The notes: generated by a model from the sequence alone, not told the origin. Counted from the stretch's first letter, positions 22,104-35,269 are shown. The stretch: 64,000 nucleotides of DNA from Trifolium pratense (GCF_020283565.1 NC_060060.1:59939257-60003256); one strand, 5' to 3'. Numbers and translations: made by a program.

Positions 22104-24062
22104 TCAACCTGTTAGCTGTTCACTTGCTCTATCATTTTTAGCCTCTCCTTCGTCTGAACCGTCAGCTTCTGCCAACTCTGATACAGTACCAGTGGCAACA
22201 GTGCTCTCCGACGATTCAGCATGAGTGGCAACAGCACTCTCTGGCGATTCAGCAGGAGTGGCAACAGCGCTCTCTGGCTCAGTTTCCTTATTCCCAAACA
22301 ACTTGGAAGTTAATAAAAATCCAGATCCTATTCTTCTTTTAGCAGCTTCTGTTGCCTCAGCCTCCTTAGCCTTAGCTTCAGCTTTCAACCTTTCCTTCTC
22401 CTCCATCAGTTTGGTCAAGTCCTCTTCTCTCCCTTCTTTTCTCAATTCCACCTTAACAAACTCTTGGAATTCCTCATCAAAGTCAACACCATTGTCATCC
22501 AACAACATATCAACAATCTGAAGCACATCATCCAACCGTCCCGCCTCGCTCAACACCTTCATCATGAACTGATAGCTAGCAACATCCATCTTGAGCTTCT
22601 TCACCATTAGGTCAAAGAAAGCCTTGGCATCATCAATCTTCCCAACTTTAACCAACCCATCAACCAATCTATTGTAAACAGCCAAGTTAGGCCTCAAGCC
22701 TGATTCCACCATTTTTCTAAAATAGCCAGCAGCATCATCAGGCCGGTTCTCTTTGAAACAAGTATCCATCAACAAGCCATATGTATACTCATCAGGGTTC
22801 ACCCCTTTACCCTCCATTTCTCCATAAACCTCCTCAGCTTCCAAAATCATCCCATTATTACACAACTGTTCAATCAAGTTATTAAAGGATAATGTATCCG
22901 GCCTACAACGATACTCACCAATGCTCCTGAAAACCTGAATTGCCTCCTTGAATCTTCCCTCAGCACAATAACCATCCACCATGACATTAAAGCTTCCCAA
23001 ATTAACAACCAACTTGGCGGGAGGATTATGCTCCTTGATCATCCTATCGAACAACTTCAATGCCTCATTAAACTTTCCGTTCTTGGCAAGAGCATCAAGC
23101 ACCGAACTATAAGCAATGTCGCTCATCTTCTTTCCCTCTACAAACACCTCTTGATAACACTCCATAGCCTCATTCTCCATTCCCTTAATAAAATACCCCT
23201 TCATCAAACTCCCTAAAACAACCCCATCTTCCACAACACCGCCCAACTTCCCTTTCAAATCCTCATACAACCTTAAAACAGCATCCCCATCAGAATTCCT
23301 AGCATAACCCAACATCAAATAATGATAAACAAGAGGATCAGGAGCAAAACCTTTAGCATCCATTTGATCCTTAATATCAATAGCACGATCAACCTTATTG
23401 TTATCAACCAAACCCTTCACAACAATGCGAAAAGTGGTCGAAGAAGGGTTAACCGGAGCATCATTGATAAACTGTTTAAATTGCTCAAGAGCAATATCCG
23501 GCTTACGACAATCAAGATAAGTCTGAAAGATTAAATTGTGAGTAATGATATTAGGAATAACACCTGCTTGTTGAATGAAACGGTGGAGTGACAGGAGGTC
23601 GGAATATCGAGACTGACGGAGGAGAGCATAGAGAACAGCATTGATGGTGAAAATAGTAGGACGGCAATTTGAATAAATGGAGTGGCGCGTGTACAGTGCA
23701 GCTTCATCGAGATCATTTTGACGAATTAGGGTTAAGATATGGTTATGAAGGTTGAGACGGTTACCGGTTAAAGCGGAAGCGTGTTCGGGAAGTTTAGGGT
23801 TACTGGGATTATGATAATAAGGTGGTGATTGTGATTTAGGGTTTGGATTAGGTGATTGTTGTTGGTTGCGGTTAAGAGGGGAGAGAGGTGGTTCCATTCG
23901 GATTTGTCGCTTACGACGGCGGCGTTCGGCGGCGGCTTCTTCAGGAGAGGCGAAGGAGAGGAAACGTGGGAGGAGAGAAGAAGGTTGTCGGATTCGGATA
24001 TGTCTGTGAGGTTGTGCGATGGTTTTGAGTTGAGTGAGGAATGTAGCTTTGGAGAGTGCCAT
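22104..24062 (-). CDS. EMB1796: Mitochondrial pentatricopeptide repeat protein, EMB1796-type (At3g49240-like)
   Basis: P-class PPR proteins bind organellar RNA. The Arabidopsis relative is embryo-essential. This single intronless exon encodes 652 aa. The N-terminus [17 protein letters not shown], rich in Arg/Ser, looks like a mitochondrial presequence. Then come [17 protein letters not shown] and [20 protein letters not shown], both characteristic of the At3g49240 group. About ten PPR-like helical pairs fill roughly residues 120-505, for example [40 protein letters not shown] and [20 protein letters not shown]. The C-terminal part (about 540-590) is a charged coiled coil, [20 protein letters not shown]. 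The tail from about 600 has a repeated ESAVAT(P/H)AES unit encoded by a 33-bp minisatellite. There is no PLS/E/DYW region, so an editing role is unlikely. Orthology is from recalled sequence similarity and is fairly firm. Confidence 0.93.
   Translation of the reverse strand: MALSKATFLTQLKTIAQPHRHIRIRQPSSLLPRFLSFASPEEAAAERRRRKRQIRMEPPLSPLNRNQQQSPNPNPKSQSPPYYHNPSNPKLPEHASALTGNRLNLHNHILTLIRQNDLDEAALYTRHSIYSNCRPTIFTINAVLYALLRQSRYSDLLSLHRFIQQAGVIPNIITHNLIFQTYLDCRKPDIALEQFKQFINDAPVNPSSTTFRIVVKGLVDNNKVDRAIDIKDQMDAKGFAPDPLVYHYLMLGYARNSDGDAVLRLYEDLKGKLGGVVEDGVVLGSLMKGYFIKGMENEAMECYQEVFVEGKKMSDIAYSSVLDALAKNGKFNEALKLFDRMIKEHNPPAKLVVNLGSFNVMVDGYCAEGRFKEAIQVFRSIGEYRCRPDTLSFNNLIEQLCNNGMILEAEEVYGEMEGKGVNPDEYTYGLLMDTCFKENRPDDAAGYFRKMVESGLRPNLAVYNRLVDGLVKVGKIDDAKAFFDLMVKKLKMDVASYQFMMKVLSEAGRLDDVLQIVDMLLDDNGVDFDEEFQEFVKVELRKEGREEDLTKLMEEKERLKAEAKAKEAEATEAAKRRIGSGFLLTSKLFGNKETEPESAVATPAESPESAVATHAESSESTVATGTVSELAEADGSDEGEAKNDRASEQLTG
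22190..22283 (-). repeat. 33-bp coding minisatellite in the PPR gene tail
   Basis: Three units start with AGTGGCAACAG on the plus strand at about 22190, 22223 and 22256. They encode [15 protein letters not shown] repeats in frame. Confidence 0.85.
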
Positions 24063-24353
24063 GGTTTTTGTGTGAGGAAATTACAGATAGGGTTCAGAGA
24101 GGGTTTAGAAGTTTTGATTTCGGTTGAAGAAGATGATGATGATGATGTAGTGGAATGGGCCTATTGGGTTTTTTGTCAAATGGGCCTGTTTGTCAAATGA
24201 ACAATTCCTGCTTCTTTTTTTATTATTTTAATCTTAAACAGGACAAGTGGCATGATTTTGTTCCTTTGATTGATCAAACGGACAGAATTAGCCCAAAGGC
24301 AGCCTGCCTTTCCCGCGTAAAAGTTACACAATCCTGATCCAGCTTATGAATAA

Positions 24354-24772
24354 GGCACTGTTTGGTAAGTCCAATAAGCTAGCTTATAGCTTATTGAACT
24401 AGCTTATAAGCTTATTTGAAAAAAATGTGAAGTGTTTGGTAACGAGCTTCTCTAACTAGCTTATAGCGTTTTTTGAGATGCTATTTCAAGTAGCGTATGA
24501 GCTTATAGCTTATAGCTTTTTCATTTTATTTCATATTTATCCTCATTAATTTTATTTATTTATTTTTAAAAAATTATAATAACTACCCACTAACACTTAC
24601 AAAAAAAAACTACCCACTAACCATGTATTTTTATGTCATTTTGTATTTACAACAGCTAAATTTGCCAAACATTTACCAGCCATCAGCTATCAACTAATAA
24701 GTTAGCTTTTTAGCTATAAGCTAGCTTATCAGCTATCAGCTAGCTTATAGCTTATTTTTACCAAACAGAGCC
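24354..24772. mobile_element. Tourist-like (PIF/Harbinger) MITE, 419 bp
   Basis: The terminal inverted repeats are GGCACTGTTTGGTAA at the left and TTACCAAACAGAGCC at the right. TAA trinucleotides flank both ends (24351-24353 and 24773-24775), the expected target duplication of PIF/Harbinger elements. Subterminal AGCTTATAGCTTAT motifs repeat in both orientations. There is no transposase. Confidence 0.9.
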
Positions 24773-24792
24773 TAAGTAGCCTGTGAATTACT

Positions 24793-24862
24793 ATGTCCGG
24801 GTTCGAACCCGACTCTACATGTATAGTGCAAAGTCTCTGTCAACTGAGCTAACCTCGTCGAG
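24793..24862 (-). repeat. tRNA-derived SINE head fragment
   Basis: The minus strand shows box A GTTAGCTCAGTTGACA and, about 30 bases on, box B GGGTTCGAACCC. The acceptor arms do not pair, so it is not a tRNA gene. It lies 20 bases from the Tourist MITE. Confidence 0.6.
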
Positions 24863-25017
24863 AAAAAATGCCTTCTTGTCTCTAATATGCCTCTTTTGCA
24901 AACTAAGACCTAAATAATGTGCTCATTTTCCTCCTTTTTATGTAACTGTAAGCTTTTTTTCCTCGTAAAATTGTATCGTTATAAGTTATTTTCTCATGAA
25001 ATATCTTTTAAAACTTA

Positions 25018-25141
25018 CTCCTTCGTCCCAAAATATAAGCAAAGATTAGTCAATAAAATTTGATGTATTTGGTTAAAGATTTTGACTAAATACATTCACT
25101 TTTGTTGACCACTTTTTGTTTATATTTTAGGACAGATGTCG
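25018..25141. mobile_element. Stowaway-type MITE, degenerate
   Basis: The left terminus CTCCTTCGTCCCAAAATATA follows TA, matching the Stowaway consensus. The right terminus TATATTTTAGGACAGATG is its decayed inverse, followed by TA. Length is about 124 bp. Confidence 0.75.
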
Positions 25142-25203
25142 TATTTATTTATATAAGTTGTTTCGTATAAGTTGATAAATTATATTTATAAGTTTGTCTA
25201 TTT

Positions 25204-25358
25204 TTTTTGTTTTTCACCACCAGTTGAATCTGGTTCGAGGGTCAATTCTGGCATCAAGTGGTTTCAGCCCCCTCCCGATCGCAGTTGCGGGGGATCGAAC
25301 TGTGATCCTCTCTACCAAGTTCGGCATCAGTCACCACTGAACCAACTAACGATCAGTT
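25204..25358 (-). mobile_element. tRNA-derived SINE, copy 1, with 14-bp target-site duplication
   Basis: Perfect AAGTTTGTCTATTT repeats lie at 25190-25203 and 25359-25372. The minus strand starts with a tRNA-like head: box A TAGTTGGTTCAGTGG (about 25335-25350) and box B AGTTCGATCCCC (about 25289-25301). It then has an A-rich tail next to the left duplication. A second copy is at 59728-59896. Confidence 0.92.
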
Positions 25359-25372
25359 AAGTTTGTCTATTT

Positions 25373-28300
25373 ATGACATAAAAAATGGACCAAAATCAAA
25401 CTCCTATCTACCAGCACCACACGGAACCACGAGAGATACGCTGCGCAGGTCAATTTAAGGAGTATTGATTTTTTTATGAGGATGGGACCAGCAGCCAGCT
25501 ATAACATAAATTAATTAATTTATGTGGACGGAGGAAAAGTTCAAAATCTGATTATGATTCTCCTAATCCATGGTTTGTTGGAATTATTGTTATAAAGTTG
25601 TAACACAAATTGTGAATTGCAAAACATAAGTTACATTATACGTTACGTTATAGTACTTCCCCTGCACTCACTCCTACAGTACTTACAGTATCTCCAATTC
25701 CATCTCCCAAATTTAAGAGCTCAGCTTGGGCACAAGTTATGTTTAACATATACTAACAGGTAAGTATCTCTATATCCCCTTTTTCTATTTGTGTTTATGC
25801 ATTTTCTTTAATTTCTCTCCTAAACTACGCCTTCTTCTTGTTGCCTCATGTTTTTTCCTCCCTTTGGTTTAGATTTTAGTCCACTTTAGCTAATGCTTCT
25901 CAGAAATATTATTCGGATACAACTTTTGAGATAAAAATATAACATCAATAGACAATTTTGTCATTTTCCTAATAAAAAATGAAAAATTGGTAGAGAAGAA
26001 ATGACGAATATAAATATGGAAGAGGGAATAATATGAAATGACAAAATTAAGAAAAGTTGTGTCGAAATAACATTTCTCATTTCTATATATTTATTTTTCA
26101 TATTTATAATATGATCTTTATGCTTTGTTCATTTCAAATTTTTAGTATTTGTGTATATAATTATATTATATTTCACTATTTGAAAAAGAAAAAGAAAGTA
26201 CCTATATAATATTTGGTCTTGTCATTTATGCACGGTGAACATTTCAATAACGATAATTGTCCCATTCCCTTTAATTTATAATTATATCAATATCAAATTT
26301 ATTTTTGATTTAGATGGAAATCGATATTCAAACAGGCTTCGGACCCACCATCATAATCACTTACACTTTTGGATTGATTTATGATAAGGAGTTATTCTAA
26401 GATGGTCACGTAATAAAAAAAAAATTATATTTGGTGGGAGCCGCCATGATAGTCTAGAGTTTTGGCCCGATAAAGAGGCGTACAATAATAAGAGGTGTAA
26501 GTTGTGAAAGTACTTTGGCATATGAGAGTGGGGTTTGAGTTTACTTCATTTACTACTCCTTAATTTGTTGTCATTTTATGAGAGAGATAGACACAAGTGA
26601 AGATTAGTATGACTCACTAATTAATGAAACTTATTTTAAAGAGTCCCACAAATCTCCACTTTCTGTCTATCTTTCTCCTTAATGGAGAACAAACGGATGA
26701 GTAGTCAATGGAGGAAACTCGAATTCATGGTAATGAAGATGTCTTAGGCTTTAATTGAGGCTAACATGACTCTTACAAAGTCATAACTACCTTGTTTATA
26801 AATAGATATATTCTTAGAATCTCATGTATATTATTCGATTTTTTTACGCTAGACTAAATGTAATGCCTCCCTAGTAATTTCTGAATATTATATGTGAATA
26901 TGATAGACTATATACATGTTTTTTAGGCAAGCAAACTTATGAATTATGATATGGATGACAACCTTTATTTATTTTTTTAATTTATATTATTATATCCAAA
27001 TATTGTTAGTTTATTTGTGATGACGATAGATATATTACACAGGGTCATAAAAAATAACGTGGCCAAACTATACGAAAGTGTAATGAGTGGTGTCATTAGA
27101 TCATGGAATACGACCCTTGCTTATTTTGGTAAAACTAAAAAACAGATTTTGTCTCCTGCATACGAGTAATACTTGACTTTTGTGTTTTTTTTATATTGTC
27201 CATTTTTTTTGGAAAACTAATTTATTAACAATTTTGAGCAACCAAACAAATCTAGCCGCCTCGATTTATATACTCAGATAGTGACACACACTGTTTGGAT
27301 TATAGATATGTCACATGTAGGTAGCTCTGTTGGTGAGCCAAGAGACGTCGAAGGAGTTTTGAGTAGAAGAGTCTCACTTTGACATGCAATTTAGTTCTTT
27401 GAAGGTGTAGAATAAGGAAACAGATTTCCCGCGGTTAATATTATTTTATTTTATAAAACTGTATTTTAAATTTGAATCGTTTGATCTCAAATTAAATTAA
27501 TAGTCATGATTGATTATCGTGTGGAACTGCGTCATTGTTTGACAACAGCAAATCTAGGTCCGTAGAATAATGTCACTATAGTATTTGAAACTACAACAGT
27601 ATACTTAAAATGTATCTTTTATTAGTCGTTGGATCTCCGTATGTGTCCTATTGATTAATTTAATTTTGATAAATGTCTTTATTAGTCGATTTATTCATAA
27701 AATCACTAACAAAAGAACACTTTAGAATATAGATTTAACGATACAACTTCACATGTTTAAGAATGAAAGTTGTTAATGTAAGTGTTGGTAATTTAAATAT
27801 GTTTGTTTAATTAGTTACTGGACAGAGCGAGACCCATAATTTGGGTTGAGTTTGATCATGGGCGGAGTCAAAACCCAACAAGTCTGGGTAGTTGTTCGAG
27901 CTCTAGTCAAAATTTTTGATACTTTTAAGAGTTAGTTTAGGGCAAAACTAAGAACTTTAGAAATTAGTTGAAGACAAAACTGAGATTTTTGTCGACTATT
28001 TATATATTATTATGTCAGATGTAAAATGTTGCCAATAATCTATATTTTTTCTGACTCCGCCACTAAATCTGATCCACTACTATTACAATTGACCCAAATA
28101 TTTATTACGCAGTAATAGGGCATACGTCGTCGTCCTTATCTAATGAGGCGGGGACTTGGTCACACCTAGGAGGAACATGAGGAGCATGTGGGTCTATGTG
28201 TCTAAGTCGGAGTTAACCATATACAATGGTGTTGTTGAAACTCCTTTCAACTGCTAAATATTGCCCAATGATGTGTTGAAGTTGCTGTTGAAAATAACAT

Positions 28301-29265
28301 GGAGGGGAGAGGTGATGAAAACTCTCAATTAAGGAGTAGTAAATGGTGGGGTAGAGAAAATGGTGTGGTAAAGTGTTGAATGAAAATCCATCGGAGAGAG
28401 TAAAAGTTGAATGAGTGTTAAATGATTAGGTGAAAGAAAGATAAAATGACGTGAAGTGTTGGGAAGTAAAAAATGGTGTCGAATGATTCTAACCATTGTA
28501 CATGATTTAAACTGCTCCTTAGCCTATTACTCCCTACTTTCTCTCCAACACTCTCTACTACTCATAAAAAATAAAAAAACTAAAAGATCAGCGCAAGAAC
28601 AATTACCCTTACATCACATCAATTCATCTTTTCATACAAAAACATCAATTTTATTCCATTTTTTAAAGTAGAAAAAAATGTGACCGTCCATTTAACAACT
28701 AGAACAAAGATCGAGTCATCAAAGTTGTTTTTCCTCGTGTTTTTTCTTATCTTAATTTGTTTCTTTCTTCAAAATAAACTGGTAGGAGAAACTAGTATTT
28801 TATTTCTTTCTTGATATGCTTTGACTTTTTTCTGCAACAAACTAAAATATTTACAAGTTGTGAGACGTTTGGTATTGGTCACTAGGGATAATAATCATCA
28901 TATAAATTCAATTCCAACTCATTGTTTCATTGTTTAATATTACAAACTCTACTTACCTTATAGTAAACGTGTATTTTAATTTTTAAGGCTACATGTTGCT
29001 ATCACATATTCATATAATATAAATAACATGGCCAAATTAATTGGTACTCCTCAAATTTTCTACTTTAGTTCTGTTAATTATATCAACTTGTATTCTGATT
29101 TATATTTTATGTGACTAGCTAATTTGTTTATTTATATTGTGCTTTTTTCCAATTTATCTCAAATCAAAGTTAATTTAGATTGAAATTTTGTTTTTACATT
29201 TTTATTTTTGCAGATATTCAACTTTTTCCTTTGTAGAGAAATTTTGTGGTAATTAATTGAATTAA
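25373..29265. other. Long non-coding stretch upstream of the CBL gene, possible 5' UTR intron
   Basis: No coding region is supported. A strong donor (CTAACAG then GTAAGTATC at 25760) and an acceptor (TTTTTGCAG ending at 29213) could bound a 3.45 kb intron in the 5' UTR of the CBL gene. A hAT-like foldback candidate lies at 28217-28506. An RNA alignment would settle the intron. Confidence 0.3.
28217..28506. repeat. MITE-like candidate with ATACAATGGT termini
   Basis: The left end ATACAATGGTGTTGTTGAA and the right end (reverse complement) GTACAATGGTTAGAATCATT resemble each other as terminal inverted repeats. The interior is rich in GTTGAA/TTCAAC motifs. No target duplication was defined. Confidence 0.35.
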
Positions 29266-30817
29266 ATGGGTTGCTATTTATCAACAAATTCAAAGAAAGT
29301 TAGAAAAACACAAGGTTATGAAGAACCTACAGTTCTTGCTTCTGAGACACCTTGTGAGTATCCATCATCATTAATTAACTGGTAATTCTGTTCCACCTGA
29401 TTAGTGGATTAATTAATTAAATCAATGACTATAAAATGCTTGCATAATTTGCTAATTAAAGTTTTCTTTGTTTCTTCATAGTTACTGTGAGTGAAGTAGA
29501 AGCATTATATGAACTCTATATGAAGTTAAGCAATTCTATTATTGAAGATGGTCTTATTCACAAGGTGAGTTAAGTACTTTTTTAAATAAGTTTTTTTAGT
29601 TTAGATAAAATGTCATTAATTTCATGTGCTTAATCTATTTGACAAAATTGACTTCTGGTACATTTTTTTCATCCAGGAAGAATTTCAGCTAGCACTCTTC
29701 AGGAATGAAAACGAGAAGAATCTGTTCGCGGACAGGGTTTGTATAACTGATTCTGATGCTCAACAGATTAATTAAACTTGTTTCATCTTCATAATTGTTA
29801 ATTTCTCCTTATAGATTTTTGACTTATTCGATGTGAAGCGCAACGGAGTTATTGAGTTTGGTGAATTTGTTCGATCACTAGGTGTTTTTCATCCAAATGC
29901 ACCTTTAGAAGACAAAATTGCATGTAAGATAAGATTGATTCTCTTATGCTTTTGTTACTTATATTGACTGCATTAATCTTTTTTAGCTACTCTTACCATA
30001 CACCTTATTAGTTATTGAATTGCAAATATTGATTTTTGCAGTTGCTTTTAGGTTGTATGATCTTAGACAGACAGGATACATTGAAAGAGAGGAGGTAACA
30101 TATTCTTTTTCGAGTGAGACCTATTTCGTACCCCTGACATTTTCATACCGAGACAAATTAGTCTCTCTGTTATAATGAATCAGGGACTAGTTTGTCCCTA
30201 CCATAAAAATGTCATGGACTAATTTGAGTTTTATTTTTGTCATGAACTGAATTTGACATGTCAGAAATTTGTGAGGAATCGAAATGGCTCCTCGCTCTTT
30301 TTTTATTTTAATTAGACTTTAGTTCAACATGCTTAATTAGGATCATGGTTTATTTATTTGCAGTTAAAGGAAATGGTATTGGCACTATTGCACGAATCAG
30401 ATCTTGTGCTTTCAGATGACATGATAGAATCTATTGTTGATAAGGTTAATTGGTTACATTTTACTAGACCTTGTTATTATGAATTTATGATTATTAATTA
30501 AGTTTAAGAGCTTATTGAAAATAGTAAGTTGTGTATGTTCTTTGTTGTTCAAGACATTTAAAGATGCTGATACAAAAGATGATGGGAGAATAGATCAAGA
30601 TGAGTGGAAAGCATTTGTCTCTCAACATCCCTCTTTGATAAAGAACATGACTCTTCCATATCTAAAGTTAGTGTAAACTCTTCATCGAAATTGGTTTTAT
30701 TGACTGAAATTTCCAAATTTCTTTTTTAAGTATGTCTCATCTTCATTTTGTAGGGATATTACATTGGTATTTCCCAGTTTTATTGCAAGAACAGAAGTTG
30801 AAGACTCGGAGGTGTGA
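29266..30817 (+). CDS. CBL4: Calcineurin B-like calcium sensor, CBL4/SOS3 type
   Basis: CBL proteins bind calcium by EF hands and recruit CIPK kinases. The CBL4/SOS3 member links salt-induced calcium to SOS2 and the SOS1 Na+/H+ antiporter. Eight exons (29266-29353, 29482-29564, 29677-29736, 29815-29923, 30042-30094, 30364-30444, 30554-30666, 30754-30817) give 216 aa, the usual CBL length and exon count. The N-terminus MGCYLS carries a myristoylation glycine and a palmitoylatable cysteine, so plasma-membrane association is expected. EF hands: the atypical 14-residue loop [15 protein letters not shown], then [26 protein letters not shown] and [13 protein letters not shown]. The C-terminal FPSF motif, whose Ser is a CIPK site, is present. 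The subfamily assignment (CBL4 versus CBL5/8) rests on recalled similarity. Confidence 0.93.
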
Positions 30818-30890
30818 ATAATTAGGGAGGTGCCAATAGTGACTACTATTTATTCACTTGAATTGTTATTTCTAGTGCAAGTCTAGCTTA

Positions 30891-30952
30891 TACTTTTATG
30901 TGTATATAATACTATATAATATACTTTTATGTGTATATAATACTATATAATA
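30891..30952. repeat. 31-bp perfect tandem duplication in the CBL 3' region
   Basis: A unit beginning TACTTTTATGTGTATATAAT is repeated twice head to tail, downstream of the CBL stop. Confidence 0.85.
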
Positions 30953-30959
30953 TAGTCTA

Positions 30960-33840
30960 ACACGTGCACCGGCTTCCAATCCTATCCCCCTCGCAACGTA
31001 GGATGCGAGTGTGTAAATAGGAAAAATCGTGGGAAAAACGGTTCGCATTCTAGGATACAAACTGATTTTTCCCATGAGTTCACTACTTAAGTAGCGAGAG
31101 AGGTATTTTTGAAATTTCCGGGGACGAACGACAACTTCCAGTTGGCGCAGGAAGAAAAAATCACGAGAGACTTAAATAGACTTTGTTGTTCGTTCTTAAA
31201 TAATAAAAAATAAGACTACTATATCTGAGTTTGGATATCTTTTCCTCTAAAACAACTATTGCACTTATTTTTCAATTTCTTGAAGAAAAAAAGTATCAAA
31301 GTAAAAGGAAATAAAATCTAAAAAACAATTCATAGATTTTCATCGTATAAGCGGATGTTTAATTTTGAGATAGAAGAATAAGTTTATTGTGACAATTAAT
31401 TTCCACCTTCTATAAAATCATGACAATATGTTTATTGTGACGTGAAAAATATTCTCCACAACTAAACAAATTTTAAGTTTGATTTTATAAGAATAAGTTA
31501 AACTCAAATCAAAGTATAATACATAATACAACAATGGTTAGTATTATTGCATTTGCAACAAAGTTCATAAAATATTTTTGCATTAATTTATAACAATGGT
31601 TATCAATTTGGGTGATTTTGCAAGAATGAGCTAGTTAAAGTCAATTATCTTGATTGGTTCAAAAAAAAGAAAAAAGAAAAAAAAAAGTCAATTATCTTGA
31701 TACATGATGCAACAATTGCTAGTATTATTGCTTAATTATTAGTAAAAGGCTATTTCTAGTGCTTCCTCACGACATAGAAATCTTTCAAAGAAGATTCATG
31801 GCCACAAAAAAAAAAGGAAAATAAAAAAGAGTGTGACAAAGTTATTAGTCATGTGATGAAATAGAAAAGGAAGGGGAACCGAGGTGAGGTGAGGTAATTT
31901 ATTTTACATATAACATGTTTGGTTCAAAAAAGGTGAGATGAGAAATTTTTATGTTTGGTTCAGAAGGGGAGAGATTTTATAACTAAATTACATTTGTATC
32001 CTTATAATTTTACAACCACACTCTTATAATCTTCGACACATATCAGAGATCAAATCATATGTTATTGGTCAAGGTTTCACACCCTACACGTGTATGTTCC
32101 AAAATCGAGTGACTTCTTTTTCCTCTTGCAGAATCAAATTGAGTTCTTATTAACATGATTGTGCTTTTGGTAATCCAATCACAAATACAATATACTAACA
32201 AACCGATTATTGCAATCAAATAGAAACAACATCGATCAATTAGGATGGATGTACAGAATCAAGTTTACATAGACATAGATCAATTAGGATGAATGCAAGA
32301 GTAAAATAAATATAAAAAAAAAAATAATGCAATGTAGGGTTGAAGGCTGAAGCAGTGAAGCATAATACTGTATACCAAGAGTGAATACAAATACAAGAAG
32401 ATGATAATCAATATACTTAGCAAACAGATTTTTAGGAAATTCATCCGGGACAAAAGCAATTTGTAGGTAAACAATAATAGAGATAACTTTTTCTTTTTTT
32501 TTTATGATAAGATAACCTAATTTTAAATATCTTTAAAAAGGATAATTTTGGAATTTAAAAATAAAATTGAGCATAATTTAGGAATTGTAATAAAATTGTA
32601 AACATCAAATCTTTCATTCTCTCCCCTCCCGTCCAAATCCCCCCAATTTGGGGGAAGCAAAAAGTTGTCTTTGGAGGGATTTTGCTCCCCTCCCCTCTTA
32701 AAAATTGAATTAAACACAATTTTTTAAAAATATTTCCTCCCCTCCCCTCCAAAACCCCCGAATCAAATAGACCCTTTCATTAAAGAGAAGATTGGTATGG
32801 TCAATTTTTGTAACAATAATAATGGGTTATGGAAATAAAGCTACTTGGATTGAAATGGTTAATGGTGACCAAGGATTTGACATGATTATACGAATTCACG
32901 AGTTTAAACATTGTTATTGCATAATAACACAAAAAGATGGATTCTGTATATTGTTTTGGTAGGATTATAGATATGCTTTTTGGGAGAGTGAATTCTCTCC
33001 ATAAGAGTCCTCTTCAATCTTCATATTATTATTATTATTATTATTTTTTGTTTGCAATTTGCACTATCTCAATCATTAATTTCAATCTCTCTTTTTTTTT
33101 TTAATAATTTTATCTCTTTTCATACTTTCATATTTAATTTTTTTTATAAGTTAAGAGCCTCTATATATCAAAGATCGAATCCCGGCCACTCCAATAATAT
33201 CTCTAGTAGTTACCATTTGAACTACACTTATGAGATATTCTCATTCTATGCTTATATCTCATAAATATATATATTTTTTAAAAAGAATAAAATATATAGG
33301 GGGCGGGGGACTATGTTAGATTCTCCCTCCAAATGACTATATATGTACTATTCACATATCTTGTTTTGACCCTATTTTTCCACTAGTAAATAAAAACAAA
33401 TATTAGCATATAATATGTTGTTGGATTCATCTCGATGAGTATTTTCAAAATATTATATTTTTATAATTTTTACTATTATACAATTAAAAATATTAATCGT
33501 CAAAGTTATGCATTGGCATGCATGACACAGTCAACTGACTCACTCATTGTGGGACGGATGGAGTAATAGTTTTAGCATATATCATTGGATCTTTTGTTAT
33601 ATTGTAAGAGTAATTATTGTACTCATGCTTTTTATTATTTCAATGGAAATCCTAACCTCCTATTGGTTTTCTATTTCTCCTTTGATTGATTGTATTGTTA
33701 ACCTACTAAACCATATCCCAAGAAAAGAGAGAGAGAAAGAAAGAAAAAAACTTAGCAAATCTATAACAGAGAAACCCTAGATTTAATTATCTCTAAGAAA
33801 AATTTCTTTAATGAAAGAAGACTTTGAATCCCAACAAGTA
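30960..33840. other. Non-coding stretch after the CBL gene
   Basis: No gene is seen. It holds AT-rich sequence, a GGTGAGGTGAG tract near 31884, a C-rich low-complexity block (32620-32765) and a tRNA-like SINE remnant (33155-33245). Confidence 0.5.
33155..33245 (-). repeat. Degenerate tRNA-like SINE fragment
   Basis: On the minus strand, box-A-like TAGTTCAAATGGTAACT is followed by box-B-like GGGATTCGATC. Ends and target duplications are not visible. Confidence 0.45.
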
Positions 33841-33844
33841 AGAT

Positions 33845-34408
33845 CAATTGTTGAAATGTTGCAATTGAGAAAAAATTAAAGTGTTTCAACGAGAATTATT
33901 CTATTTTTTGGAGACATGTTTTTCAACGAAAAAAACATGAATTATCATTTTTTTTCTTTGGAGATCGCATAGTATATGCCAATTGTCCAAATATTGACCG
34001 ATGAAATCATTATTCTCCTTTTAATTTAATCTATGAACTATCGATTTATCTTTCACTTGATCTCTGAACTATAAAAATATATTAAATAGCTCTTAAATTA
34101 ATATTTTCCATCAATTTAATCTCTCAATTGTTGAAATGTTGCAATTGAGAAAAAATTAAAGTGTTTCAACGAGAATTATTCTATTTTTTGGAGACATGTT
34201 TTTCAACGAAAAAAACATGAATTATCATTTTTTTTCTTTGGAGATCGCATAGTCAACATATGCCAATTGTCCAAATATTGACCGATGAAATCATTATTCT
34301 CCTTTTAATTTAATCTATGAACTATCGATTTATCTTTCACTTGATCTCTGAACTATAAAAATATATTAAATAGCTCTTAAATTAATATTTTCCATCAATT
34401 TAATCTCT
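33845..34408. repeat. Recent 280-bp tandem duplication
   Basis: Copy 1 is 33845-34124 and copy 2 is 34125-34408. The copies match base for base by eye except for a 4-base CAAC insertion in copy 2 (AGTATATGCC against AGTCAACATATGCC). No coding content. Confidence 0.93.
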
Positions 34409-35269
34409 CAATTTTTTTAAAAAACATGAGAACGAATGATTCTTGAGGAACTGTTTTTGAATATACAGAGTTGTACTTCAACCATGTGGTTCCATTGATA
34501 TAATTTAGAATAATATACTGACAAATGCTAACACGCACTCTAAAACCACATGTTAAAAAACTAAATGTTAAAATGTTCGGCTTAAAAATTATACATTCAA
34601 CTTTTAAAAGTAAAAATGTTATTTTTTTGATATAAAATTTGTACTTTTAAATTTTTTAACATGAATTTTTATAACAAAAGTTAACAAGATCCAAGCCTCA
34701 TACATATCCGACTTGTGCTAGTTTAATTAAGAGTATTTCTTTTCACGTTCCTTGAACTTCCAGTTCGCTATCTAAGTAGCAAATGTTATAAAAATCTTTT
34801 TTTTGTTGTCCCTCTCACCCTTCCCTCACCTCCCATGAAATGGAGAGGGGATTCTCTCAAGTTGAAAAACAAATTGAGGAAATAATGTGGTTAATAGACC
34901 ATTGGTTTATAAATATAAGATGATATTTAAATTTAAAAGAAATGGAGAAAAGTTGATTGATGGTTGAGATGTGAAAATTGAGGATTTTTTTTTTAGAGAA
35001 CCCATTCTCCATGAAATGTTTTTGAATGAAACGCAGTTCACAAATTAAAATTCGAACCCTTCCTTCACCCTCCAGGAATTTGTTTTGAATGAAACATTGT
35101 ATGAGTGACTAGTGAGTGATTAAAAAAATGAAAAGAGTTTTCAATTTATTGAATTATACAATGTGTGAGCGTTTGTGTGATTGGTCGATACTATGTCATA
35201 GCTGCTCCAATAACCAATCAAAATATGGTTTTGGACGGTGGCCAAAATTTTATAATGTTAATTTGTTAA

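Noticed and set aside
24793..24862. Possible tRNA gene on the minus strand
   Set aside because: Boxes A and B are present but acceptor and anticodon stems do not pair. It fits a SINE head.
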